A stretch of DNA of 14,723 nucleotides. Origin: CAYGZC01 sp964354225 (GTDB taxonomy: Bacteria > Bacteroidota > Ignavibacteria > UBA10030 > SZUA-254). This document shows positions 1 through 8,228 of the stretch, one piece after another. Below the pieces are notes generated by a model. The model saw nothing but the letters and a program-made list of their open reading frames with translations. It ran no database searches and was not told where the DNA came from. How positions within the stretch are numbered: position 1 is the stretch's first letter; each line of letters starts with the position of its first letter. The position numbers and the translations under genes are program-made. The stretch covers positions 1-14,723 of the forward strand of contig CAYGZC010000302.1 of NCBI GenBank assembly GCA_964354225.1. Direction: 5' to 3'.

Positions 1-581
1 TCAACATTACATTCCCTGATTTGATCATTCAATGTTTGCTTGAGTCCCAGCTCTGAATGTTGATCCATCTCTATCGACCAATCGACAAGTTTCGCATAGA
101 TTGTTGTCCAATCTATAAATGACGGACTCGATTGAAGTATAAGCGATATCTCATTAAACTCTTTAATGTAATCACGGGAAACCTGTGCACTTGTTATCTT
201 TTTCCCTTCTAAAAATTTTTTACAGGCAAGCAGAACCTGGCTTGGATTCACCGGTTTAGTCAAATAATCGCTGATCTTGACACCAATTGCATCTTCCATC
301 AAGCCCTCGTCTTCATTCTTTGTAATCATGACAACAGGAAGTTCTGGATGAATATCCTTTATTTTTGAAAGTGTCGCTAACCCCCCCATGCCTGCCATCA
401 TCTCGTCGAGGAAAACGAGATCAAAGGATTTAGTTTTAACTAAATCGAGCGCATCTTCACCATTCGTCGCAGTCTCAACAGTATAACCTTTTTCATCAAG
501 AAGCAGAATATGCGACCGTAACAATTCGATTTCATCATCGACCCAGAGAATTCTACCTTTCGTTACAGCTGATGTATTCAA
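1..581 (-). CDS. porX: PorX-type T9SS response regulator, N-terminal part (runs off the window)
   Basis: The first 193 codons of this gene are inside the window. The product begins with a CheY-like receiver domain (about residues 9-125). It has the acidic pair D15/D16 in the segment ILWVDDEIELL, the phospho-acceptor D59 in DLVFLDE, T87 in VVMITK and K109 in DYLTKPVNP. The wording of these blocks matches PorX, a cytoplasmic response regulator with a C-terminal PglZ-type phosphatase domain. In Bacteroidetes PorX acts with the kinase PorY and sigma factor SigP to control T9SS genes. The PglZ part would lie beyond position 1, so the assignment rests on the receiver and the following helical segment. 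The start is TTG at 579-581: an in-frame TAA lies two codons upstream, a GAGG ribosome site sits 6 nt upstream, and the next in-frame ATG would delete D15/D16. The residues after D59 read EMMAG, where PorX proteins I recall have ENMPG. It follows sprA by 90 bp on the same strand, so co-transcription is likely. Confidence 0.88.
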   Translation of the reverse strand, partial: MNTSAVTKGRILWVDDEIELLRSHILLLDEKGYTVETATNGEDALDLVKTKSFDLVFLDEMMAGMGGLATLSKIKDIHPELPVVMITKNEDEGLMEDAIGVKISDYLTKPVNPSQVLLACKKFLEGKKITSAQVSRDYIKEFNEISLILQSSPSFIDWTTIYAKLVDWSIEMDQHSELGLKQTLNDQIRECNV

Positions 582-587
582 GTGTTA

Positions 588-591
588 CCTC
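588..591 (-). promoter_or_regulatory. Ribosome binding site of porX (decides a TTG start)
   Basis: GAGG on the minus strand lies 6 nt before the TTG codon. It supports UUG initiation, because the in-frame TAA between this site and the TTG excludes any start further upstream. Confidence 0.6.
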
Positions 592-671
592 AATAATAAA
601 ATAAACATTTCGTTTCAGAGAATCAATGGAAGCACCGTTCATGCTATTCTCCGAATGTAACGGACTGGCTG

Positions 672-3600
672 TTAAATAGAGATATGAATATCAACGCCAG
701 CTTCGTTTGTGGTGATACCGTAGATTAAAGATCCGGCGGCATCAGGTGCTGTTTTTGTATATTTATAATAAAGTGCCGCTGTTACCCGTGAACTAAGAAT
801 ATATCTGATGCGCGGCTCTAATGTGGTACGAGTATTTCCCTCGAGTGGAATTCCTTCTTGATCGGATGTTAAAAGTAATGGATCAAACCTCCGCCGAGAG
901 TTTGTTGTTCTTGAGTAGGTAAAACTAAAATCAAGATCATTCGAGAGACTCAACCCAAACAGAGGAAAAGAAAATCCGTGCCGGGCGTACGATAATGTTA
1001 TTGACATCTCTTGCGCAAGAGCCGAGACAATATTTGGTTGTGAAGCCGCAAGGTTCAGATCATAATTGGTTGTTGTGTTGTAGCGGAAATTACCAGAGAG
1101 ATTTCCTTTTAGGACTTGTTTAAATGTCATATTAAGACCAACTAGCGGCGAAAAGCCATAGTTCATCCGTTCAGCATCAGTTCGCTCGCCGCGCCCAGGA
1201 TAACTGCGAAAGTCTCGTCGGAAGCTTGAAGTATAACTATGTTCCAACGATAGTCGGTCAAGCACAAAACTCAATCCAGAGATCTTTTCAATACCATCCC
1301 ATCGAATTGTCCAGTTCGGTCTTGGAACATATGACCCAAAAAATTTCTTTAAAAATGGCATCGCTTCAAAACCTTCTTCAAAGGATTTCGCCAGAGCTGC
1401 ATCGGGTGTTTGAGTTTTACTATATTCTTGATATTTCTTCCCAACATTCTCCAGGTTACTCTTGAAAACCTTTAAGAATAGAACCGGAGGAAGAGTGAGA
1501 TATGATCTATCAATATTACCCGAGGTTGTTGGGGTACCAAGTTTTTGTCTTCCTAACGAATCGGTAACAATGGTCGTAGTTCTATTATACTGCCATCCTA
1601 CTTTCCAATTAATGTCAATCGAAGCTCCGGGCCACAGCGGACGATTTGTTCGGAGTGTAATATTATTGCCCTGAGAATATTGATCGGTTAATTGAGCTTT
1701 GGGGGCGCGCAATCCAAGCTCTGTTTTCCAGCCGAGAAATGGGAATTTCGACTTAGGTGAAAAATGTAGCGTACCGTGAGGATCTGAAATAAGACCTAAC
1801 TGATAAATTCGTGATGGACCATAATCATTACGCGAGCCTTGAAATGGTAAGCGTCCCCAAAAATTCTTGAATCCAGTACTGCCAAGCACGGCACCGTTGC
1901 CCGATCTATTCGTTTGTGTATATGATATGTTGATTTGTTCATAATCGAGCAGTGGTATTTTTATAAGAATTTTTGCTATTGATTGCAGCTGTGTCATCAA
2001 CATCTTCATTGGATTGACCTTGGTCTGTGGTTTCTGGACACTATCTTTCTGCACTGTCGAGTCTTTTGAATCCACGATCTTACTCCGCTCAGGTCTGTTG
2101 GTTAGTTCAGCCGTCGTTTCTTGTTGTGAGGATTCCTCTTTTAACTCAAACCAGGGATCTGTCAACGATTTCAAACGGAAGTTGAGCGACATGTTGATAT
2201 TGTTATCGAAGCCTGCACTTTTTCCAATATCACCTTTTTGAAATGTATTTTGCCAACCATAGTTCACGGCATAACCGGTAGAAAAATCGAAATATTTCGG
2301 AATATCGAGTATGTTGGGAATCTTCGGCTTAAAATTGAACGTAACTTTTTGGCCATATCGACTATCGGTGCCACCAACAAATAAACTTTTCATAAGAGAT
2401 AGGAAATCTCTTCCTACGGAATCATTATCAAGTTGCTGCAAGTTACGATCGGTCGATATATCGTAATTGCCACCAAGGTTCATCAAACCGCCCTCGGTAA
2501 ATCTCCAGCCAAAGCCGAATGATTTATTCGCACCAAAGTTTCTCGATTCTCTTGCTATACTATTTTTCACACGAGGTAGCTCAAACGATTGCGAACGCTG
2601 TCCGCTTATCCCCGCCGATAAACTTGTGATTGGTAGAAAATATATCTTCCAATCCTTGTAATCTTCCAGTAAAAATATTCCTTTAAAAAGTCTTGAAAAC
2701 GGTTGAAAATAATAATCGGGCGGCAAGCCAACACTATAATTAATTCTTAAATTCCACTGCCAGCTTTTTCTTGTAACAAAAGCAGGGTCTCGATCTCTCG
2801 ATGTGTTATATGTGAAACCATAAGCAAGTTTGTTGAAGGTATCGCGAATGTACCACGCCTGCGTTGGTAACCCAATTTTCAAGCCAGAAATTGAATATGA
2901 ATCACGCACATTCAGCGTCTGCGACTGTTGTATTATGGTTTTCGAAACATCGGGTGCCGCACGATTTGCCGCCTCTTGAACCACGATATCGGTATTGGGA
3001 AGATATTTCGGTTTGGTTAGGTTCTCCGAATGTGAATATGCAAAAGGGATCGAAGTCCCCTGCCATTCTTGTGGGAAAAATCGGTCAAGGGAAACACTCG
3101 CATTCATCGCCCAACTTATTCCGGTAATCTGATTGCCAAATCGTTGATCCAATCCATGGAAATTAGGATCGGTTCGTGAGTAATTAAAGGCAAATTGACC
3201 GAAGTCGGCTAACTTCACTTGAGTATCAAAGTGGTAGGCAACACCAGCTGAATTATCGACATCTACTAAACGTAATTCGTTAACCCAAACCTGTCCGCGA
3301 AGGTATGCAACACCGACATTGATAACACCAATTGATATCTCTCTAACTTGTCGCAATGATGGATTTCCACGAATACCATATTTTGCCCCCGCAATCTCGT
3401 TGAGCGCATCTACTGTAAAATATTTATTGATAACAGAATCAGGACGTGCTGATTTCACGGCAGTTAGTCGAGAGAAGACTATATTAATTTCGTTATGCGC
3501 TAAATCCCAGCCCGGGTAAATTGGTTGCCTATATTCATAGAAGTTGAGTGAATCGGAACCAAACCGTAGATAAACCTCTGCACTACCCGGGAGGAAGGAT

Positions 3601-6600
3601 TCGTCGCCGTGAATAAACATTTTCATCGATTTGTAATTAAATACATCAAGCGAACGTGCACTGAAAAATTTTACCGCCTCACGGGAATTATTTTTCGGGA
3701 GGTCATTGATTATTAATGCAAGAGATTGTTCATTTGTCTCGATAATTTGATTTGGATCGGAGCGATCTCTTTCTCGGACTATGCCTAATTGGTCCCAACC
3801 TCTGGAATACTCGGGGTTATCTTCTATATTTACAACTGAAACTTTCAGTAACGAATCGTTGCGGATGCGCTCTTGCCATTGGTTACCAACAAGGTCCAGC
3901 TCAGCAATTCGAATGCTTACTGGTTTACTAAAACCTGAAAGCCATAGGCGGATATATTGAACATTTTGTAAAATTGCCTGAGGCGATGATCCACCTGGTC
4001 TTCGCGTTGCTTCCAGCAATGGTACCCGGAACTGATACCATCCATTTTGTCCGCCTCCAACGATATACGGATTGGTAGTGTCTCTGTTTAAAGAATTGAT
4101 GAAAAGTGTATCAAGGGATAACTCGTACTCAAGATATTGATTACCAAGATCGACAGTGCCATTTCCGTTCAAATCTTCAGTGTTTGGTAACAGTCCTGCC
4201 GGATCTCTTTTATTATCGTCCGTGCCATTAAACTTAAGGAGATTCGATCCATCACCATATTGCGTCCAGTTATCTCCACTCGGATCACTTGGATCTACAT
4301 CCGGATCCCCACTATTTAAGGAAACAAATCCAGAGTGATCAATACGTTCTGCTGCATCGCCGACCATATCAAGTCCAACATCCTCACCCTCGTTCAATAC
4401 GCCGTTTGGGATCCCTCCTGGGTTGGATGAAGTCCTAATCATATCCTCCGAATTCAAATCCTTGTTCGGAATTGCATCTTCACTTATCTGCCCTAAATCA
4501 ATAAATAATTTACCCCGGCGTAAATCATCCACATCACTGCTGGAAGCTTTCAACCAGAGTTCAAGATAGGAAATGTTCTGCTCGAGGATACTACCTGCTG
4601 TTGATCCTATGTAGCGCATGATACCATTCCAATTTTTCCGACGCTCGCTCGCATCGTCATATCTACCGGTGTTAGTGCCAATAGATTCACGATGAAGTGT
4701 TGAATCGAGGTTCGATGAAAAATTGTACGCAGCACGATGGTTTGGATCAAAATCAATGCTCAGAACCGTCACCTGATTTTGTCCAGATCGTGTTCTTCTA
4801 TTGGGCCAAATATCCGAAGTCACAACATCGGTGGGTAATCGGTTGTACCATGTTAGCCGCGCTTTGGAAAATGTTTTTGTGGTATCTGGGATTCCTTCTC
4901 CGAGCAGCGAATAGGCGGGTGGACTTGAAAACGACCATGATGTGTAGTTAATCGGAAAAGGAATCGTTCGCCGGACTCCTTCAAAATCATCGATGTATGC
5001 GATACTGGTATTATGATCGCTGGCGATGGTACTCTTCTTCGTGTTCGGATCGGGAATCATGTATGCGGCTTCTCCGCCAAAACGAATTGTGGACATTTCT
5101 TTTGTTCTTATAAAAGGCAGTGCATCGATGGCGTCGGTTAGGAATGGTAAATTCGCATTAGTTGAGGCATCGATACCAAGCATCAAGTTATTTGTTGGCT
5201 CTTCGCCAATTCTGACTTTATCGCTGAGTGTTTGTTGATTTAAATTCATAATTGTAAATCCCAAATTTGTATTTGGGAATGCGGCTATCTCTCCTCGCGC
5301 GCCCATCAATGTTTTCGAGGCAAGTTGGAATAGATCATTTTGTTCATACTTTATCTGGAGATTTGCCCCAGGGATTAGCGCTTCCGGTTTGCGAATCACA
5401 ACTTCACCAAGTATATAATCGACTGTATAATCAACATTCGGTGTAAGCGGACTTCCATTCAATAAAACATGCACACTACCCTCCACGAGGTTCATCCCGC
5501 CAAGGTTGAAACGACTTGTTTGAGCGCCGGCTGCTTCAACGTTTATCGCATATTTATTCCGGATCGAAGTCTGTGCACCATAAACTGTTGTATCGTAGAT
5601 TTCACTGAACAGCGAAGTATCCCCTATCGACTTACCGATTTTCCTGAAGTAGCGAACGATCGTTGAGTCAAATGGTCTTAATGAGGGAAATATAATTTCA
5701 CCACGATCAACATCAACCGTGAAACCGGGAATAAAATCAAAAGCGTTATCGGGTATAGGTGTGTTATATTGATCGAACCGGTCGAGTCCTAATACTGTTA
5801 AAAGGTTCGCTCCTCCGATATTATCTTCGTCCGCTCCTTGGGTTTGCCGGCGCCATATTCTAAGCTTGAAACCTTCCTTCTTGAGATTAGTTGCACGAAC
5901 AGAATAAAAATTCTTCATCAATAGATCCCATGCCGGCTCATAGCTTGGATTAGAATAAAGATTTCGCGGTTTGATTAGCTTAAGATACTTCATAGTATCA
6001 TTTCCAACTATTGCGCCTCCAAAAACTTTATTAACATTATCCTCACCCGCTATGGTATATGATACAGCGATCACCTGATCGTCGTTAAAGCTTGTAAGGA
6101 GTGTAATATATCCTTTATACTGGTCATATTTATAATCCTTCGACGGATCAAGCCGGATGAAGATACCTCCCATAAATCTTCCTTCATTGGAAGTATTTAA
6201 ATTATTGATTTCATCTTCGGTATAACGTTCATTCAAGCCAAGGGGAGGAAGATCGATATAAGCTCTAACATTATAATATTGTGCACTATTGGTTGTCCGG
6301 ATGTATGAAGAAGAACTGAGGTAAACGTCAAGTTGTGTAATTTGATTAGCTTGAATCTGAGGAGTTAAAACCGGCACCTGTGATTGTTGGAGATCTTCAT
6401 AGAATTTGGTATATATTGTATCAAGGAAAAAATGGTTCTTACTATACTCTTGCGGCTGAATTGTTGCTTCGGATGTTTTTGCACCACCGGAAATTGTCAG
6501 TTCTTTTGTTTGACCTTTTTTCTGGGATAGCAAAGTTGTTAAGGTTAAAGGTCCTGTTTGAAATTTAGCTTTAATACCGAAGAGGGCCTGTCCTCCTCCG

Positions 6601-7631
6601 ACAAGAGCTGGAGTTTGAAGCGTTACGTTTCCCGCCTCAACACTTTGAACAATCTCATCTTCAAATCCTGTGTATCTTATCTTCAACTGATTTTCATACT
6701 CAAACGTACGCTGCGTATTCCAGTCGGCAAGGATATTAAGTTTTTTCCCGATAGTACCTGTGACATTGACTTGTACATTTTGATTGAAATCCGGCTCGTT
6801 GCGCGACTGATCCAGCCGGGAGATCGTCGATTGATCTGAAGTTGTATTCCTGAAGGCGCCTTTTATATCTACACCACCTGAAATGCGCAGGTTGTTTTCA
6901 GTTCCACCAAAAATGTTTGATATCGGATTCGCAGGAACGGTTATCGAAATATTCGTTATCGAGCTGAGTAAATTCCCAAGATCGTCTTTACCTTTAGCTT
7001 CGCTATACTGTGTCGCGATGGAGCGCCAGCTCCTCTGACGCTCATACTCATAGCGCAGGTGTATGTAATCCTCCAGTTTCATTGTTGTGGGGATTTTAAC
7101 ATCGACATCATTTACCATTTCGCGAACAGTAATAAATTGACCAAGTGTGTCAAGCTGGATGTCGCGCTTATAAGTTTGCGTATTCGTATTAAGGTACAAT
7201 ATGTAATTATCGCGAGGAAACATCTCGACCATCGGTGCATCGTAGCGATAGTGAATAAATTGTGAAACACGGGCTACCGAATCGCTGAAGGTTCTCCAAT
7301 CCGGGACTGCCTTCTCTTTATAGAGTGTATCAGATGGGGCTTCGAGTGAATCAATCGCTGTGTTTAAGGAATCAGGGTGGATTTGCGTTGAATCTTTTCG
7401 GAGCTGTAAAACTGTATCGGGGATTTCCTCCTCATCGGGAAATTGGGGTAGATGCTGATAGCTCGTATCTTGTCCTATTGTTGTATCAGGTAGAATTCCG
7501 GGAGGTGGCGGCACTTGCCCGAACATCGGAACAAAAATAAATAGTACCAAAGCGGTCAGATCAAACAACCTGAGCAGATTTAGGAAACCGGAAGGAATTC
7601 CAAAAAATGGGTACTTGTGAAAACGAGCCAC
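672..7631 (-). CDS. sprA: SprA/Sov, T9SS outer-membrane translocon protein
   Basis: This 2319-residue protein matches SprA (Flavobacterium) and Sov (Porphyromonas), which are about 2400-2500 residues long. SprA is a giant 36-strand outer-membrane barrel that forms the conduit of the type IX secretion system. A signal peptide has its hydrophobic core at about residues 25-38, ending in MFG-Q, and is followed by a proline-rich and acidic linker. Family-like blocks include NISITVPANPISNIFGG (about 226), YIDDFEG (about 877), an aspartate-rich stretch with LNEGEDVGLD (about 1075) and DLNGNGTVDLG (about 1152), an FRVPLLEA...IRLWLSGF block (about 1200-1240) and VWVNELRLVDVD (about 1448). Much of the C-terminal half is alternating beta-strand sequence. 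A Glu/Gln/Ser/Lys-rich, non-barrel-like insert lies at about 1829-1873. The reading frame is intact. The start is GTG with no obvious Shine-Dalgarno, but a later start would cut into the signal peptide. The gene precedes porX and is separated from upstream genes by two terminators. Confidence 0.96.
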   Translation of the reverse strand: MARFHKYPFFGIPSGFLNLLRLFDLTALVLFIFVPMFGQVPPPPGILPDTTIGQDTSYQHLPQFPDEEEIPDTVLQLRKDSTQIHPDSLNTAIDSLEAPSDTLYKEKAVPDWRTFSDSVARVSQFIHYRYDAPMVEMFPRDNYILYLNTNTQTYKRDIQLDTLGQFITVREMVNDVDVKIPTTMKLEDYIHLRYEYERQRSWRSIATQYSEAKGKDDLGNLLSSITNISITVPANPISNIFGGTENNLRISGGVDIKGAFRNTTSDQSTISRLDQSRNEPDFNQNVQVNVTGTIGKKLNILADWNTQRTFEYENQLKIRYTGFEDEIVQSVEAGNVTLQTPALVGGGQALFGIKAKFQTGPLTLTTLLSQKKGQTKELTISGGAKTSEATIQPQEYSKNHFFLDTIYTKFYEDLQQSQVPVLTPQIQANQITQLDVYLSSSSYIRTTNSAQYYNVRAYIDLPPLGLNERYTEDEINNLNTSNEGRFMGGIFIRLDPSKDYKYDQYKGYITLLTSFNDDQVIAVSYTIAGEDNVNKVFGGAIVGNDTMKYLKLIKPRNLYSNPSYEPAWDLLMKNFYSVRATNLKKEGFKLRIWRRQTQGADEDNIGGANLLTVLGLDRFDQYNTPIPDNAFDFIPGFTVDVDRGEIIFPSLRPFDSTIVRYFRKIGKSIGDTSLFSEIYDTTVYGAQTSIRNKYAINVEAAGAQTSRFNLGGMNLVEGSVHVLLNGSPLTPNVDYTVDYILGEVVIRKPEALIPGANLQIKYEQNDLFQLASKTLMGARGEIAAFPNTNLGFTIMNLNQQTLSDKVRIGEEPTNNLMLGIDASTNANLPFLTDAIDALPFIRTKEMSTIRFGGEAAYMIPDPNTKKSTIASDHNTSIAYIDDFEGVRRTIPFPINYTSWSFSSPPAYSLLGEGIPDTTKTFSKARLTWYNRLPTDVVTSDIWPNRRTRSGQNQVTVLSIDFDPNHRAAYNFSSNLDSTLHRESIGTNTGRYDDASERRKNWNGIMRYIGSTAGSILEQNISYLELWLKASSSDVDDLRRGKLFIDLGQISEDAIPNKDLNSEDMIRTSSNPGGIPNGVLNEGEDVGLDMVGDAAERIDHSGFVSLNSGDPDVDPSDPSGDNWTQYGDGSNLLKFNGTDDNKRDPAGLLPNTEDLNGNGTVDLGNQYLEYELSLDTLFINSLNRDTTNPYIVGGGQNGWYQFRVPLLEATRRPGGSSPQAILQNVQYIRLWLSGFSKPVSIRIAELDLVGNQWQERIRNDSLLKVSVVNIEDNPEYSRGWDQLGIVRERDRSDPNQIIETNEQSLALIINDLPKNNSREAVKFFSARSLDVFNYKSMKMFIHGDESFLPGSAEVYLRFGSDSLNFYEYRQPIYPGWDLAHNEINIVFSRLTAVKSARPDSVINKYFTVDALNEIAGAKYGIRGNPSLRQVREISIGVINVGVAYLRGQVWVNELRLVDVDNSAGVAYHFDTQVKLADFGQFAFNYSRTDPNFHGLDQRFGNQITGISWAMNASVSLDRFFPQEWQGTSIPFAYSHSENLTKPKYLPNTDIVVQEAANRAAPDVSKTIIQQSQTLNVRDSYSISGLKIGLPTQAWYIRDTFNKLAYGFTYNTSRDRDPAFVTRKSWQWNLRINYSVGLPPDYYFQPFSRLFKGIFLLEDYKDWKIYFLPITSLSAGISGQRSQSFELPRVKNSIARESRNFGANKSFGFGWRFTEGGLMNLGGNYDISTDRNLQQLDNDSVGRDFLSLMKSLFVGGTDSRYGQKVTFNFKPKIPNILDIPKYFDFSTGYAVNYGWQNTFQKGDIGKSAGFDNNINMSLNFRLKSLTDPWFELKEESSQQETTAELTNRPERSKIVDSKDSTVQKDSVQKPQTKVNPMKMLMTQLQSIAKILIKIPLLDYEQINISYTQTNRSGNGAVLGSTGFKNFWGRLPFQGSRNDYGPSRIYQLGLISDPHGTLHFSPKSKFPFLGWKTELGLRAPKAQLTDQYSQGNNITLRTNRPLWPGASIDINWKVGWQYNRTTTIVTDSLGRQKLGTPTTSGNIDRSYLTLPPVLFLKVFKSNLENVGKKYQEYSKTQTPDAALAKSFEEGFEAMPFLKKFFGSYVPRPNWTIRWDGIEKISGLSFVLDRLSLEHSYTSSFRRDFRSYPGRGERTDAERMNYGFSPLVGLNMTFKQVLKGNLSGNFRYNTTTNYDLNLAASQPNIVSALAQEMSITLSYARHGFSFPLFGLSLSNDLDFSFTYSRTTNSRRRFDPLLLTSDQEGIPLEGNTRTTLEPRIRYILSSRVTAALYYKYTKTAPDAAGSLIYGITTNEAGVDIHISI

Positions 7632-7686
7632 GTTGTATATTTCGATCTTGTTATTTTATTAAATGCAGTTTAGTTATTCTTATGCG

Positions 7687-7721
7687 TCAACTATAGTTGA
7701 GCGCCAAGTAAATCATTTACT
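7687..7721. promoter_or_regulatory. Two adjacent palindromes upstream of sprA, putative operators
   Basis: TCAACTATAGTTGA (7687-7700) is a perfect 14-bp palindrome. AGTAAATCATTTACT (7707-7721) is a perfect 7+1+7 palindrome. Their centres are about 20.5 bp apart, close to two helical turns, and 56-90 bp upstream of the sprA start. On the minus strand the first overlaps TTGACG, a good -35-like hexamer, although I could not find a well-spaced -10. The two half-sites differ, so one dimeric regulator binding both is not obvious. Operator function is inference. Confidence 0.35.
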
Positions 7722-7779
7722 GCTGAACTGTTACCAAGACTCGATACCAACGGCTCCTTTCACCTTGGAGAATAACAAA

Positions 7780-7836
7780 AATTAACACTATTTACAATTA
7801 GTTACATAAAAAATGTAGGAAAAAGGAGTGTTAATT
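7780..7836. repeat. Nested inverted repeat in the sprA upstream region
   Basis: AATTAACACT (7780-7789) and AGTGTTAATT (7827-7836) form a perfect 10-bp inverted repeat around 37 bp. A second dyad sits inside: TACAT (7803-7807), five A, ATGTA (7813-7817). No reading frame runs through it. It may be a distal regulatory site or a small relic element. The sequence is AT-rich, so the inner dyad alone could be chance. Confidence 0.4.
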
Positions 7837-7871
7837 GCAAGCTTTTTTTGATTTCGGTCATTTTAAAAACA

Positions 7872-7904
7872 AAAGCCCACTCCAAAAGACATAGAATGGG
7901 CTTT
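7872..7904 (-). terminator. Intrinsic terminator, minus strand (distal)
   Basis: An 8-bp perfect stem pairs AAAGCCCA (7872-7879) with TGGGCTTT (7897-7904). On the minus strand it is followed by TTTTGTTTTTAAAA, a good U-tract, while the plus strand lacks one. It lies about 240 bp before sprA and insulates it from upstream transcription. It is the second minus-strand terminator after the cargo gene, so it is either a backup or the end of a separate short transcript. Confidence 0.7.
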
Positions 7905-7923
7905 AGAAGAAGAAATAATGAAA

Positions 7924-8025
7924 TTATCGGATTAACATCATCTTCTTCATGTCTGAAAATATTCCTGCTTGCCCGTCCGACTTGTCGGCACGAGGTCTCG
8001 TGTCGCAGAAGGCGACACGGACAAT
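7924..8025 (-). pseudogene. Possible relic of a T9SS sorting-domain tail
   Basis: On the minus strand this short frame ends GIFSDMKKMMLIR before a TAA at 7924-7926. The ending KKMMLIR closely resembles the final strand of type A T9SS sorting domains (compare VKKVLLLK in the intact neighbour), and a terminator follows 20 bp later as expected for a gene end. Upstream the frame runs through the 7975-8022 palindromes and stops at a TAG (8026-8028), so no body of a protein remains. It may be the last piece of a lost cargo gene interrupted by a palindromic repeat. With so few residues, chance resemblance cannot be excluded. Confidence 0.35.
7975..8022. repeat. Triple-palindrome element (REP-like)
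   Basis: Three palindromes follow one another: CCGACttGTCGG (7977-7988), CACGAGgtCTCGTG (7989-8002) and GTGTCGCagaagGCGACAC (8000-8018). The outer ends GTCCG (7975-7979) and CGGAC (8018-8022) can also pair. The second and third share GTG, and the first competes with the outer pair, so alternative folds are possible. The block is distinctly GC-rich inside AT-rich non-coding DNA. This is the look of a dispersed REP-type repeat or a structured RNA; copy number in the genome is unknown to me. Confidence 0.55.
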
Positions 8026-8166
8026 CTATATATAGAGATGTAAATCATGCTTGATGGCAAAACTTTGGAATAGCTTTTCTTGTTGAGCTTTCATTTCTAA
8101 ATGGGCGAGAAAAACTCAAAGATTATAATGTCTCCTCAATAATTTCGTACGATTCAGAATAATAAA

Positions 8167-8199
8167 AGACCTAACAGATTTTTTAAAACTGTTAGGTCT
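8167..8199 (-). terminator. Intrinsic terminator of the T9SS cargo gene
   Basis: A perfect 11-bp stem pairs AGACCTAACAG (8167-8177) with CTGTTAGGTCT (8189-8199). The A/T loop can add three more pairs after one mismatch. The minus strand continues with TTTTATTATT. It begins 30 bp after the cargo stop codon (8229), the expected place for its terminator. Confidence 0.85.
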
Positions 8200-8228
8200 C
8201 TGGACCTCGCACATCATTCTCCAGTTTC

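Noticed and set aside
616..650. Possible hairpin GAGAAT/ATTCTC between sprA and porX
   Set aside because: The stem is short, the loop is over 20 nt and no U-tract follows, so it is not a believable terminator.
8026..8094. Minus-strand 22-residue frame starting MKAQQEKLF, inside the terminator-bounded island
   Set aside because: It is too short to judge, has no clear ribosome site and no recognisable relatives. It is worth reconsidering only if a transcript is found there.
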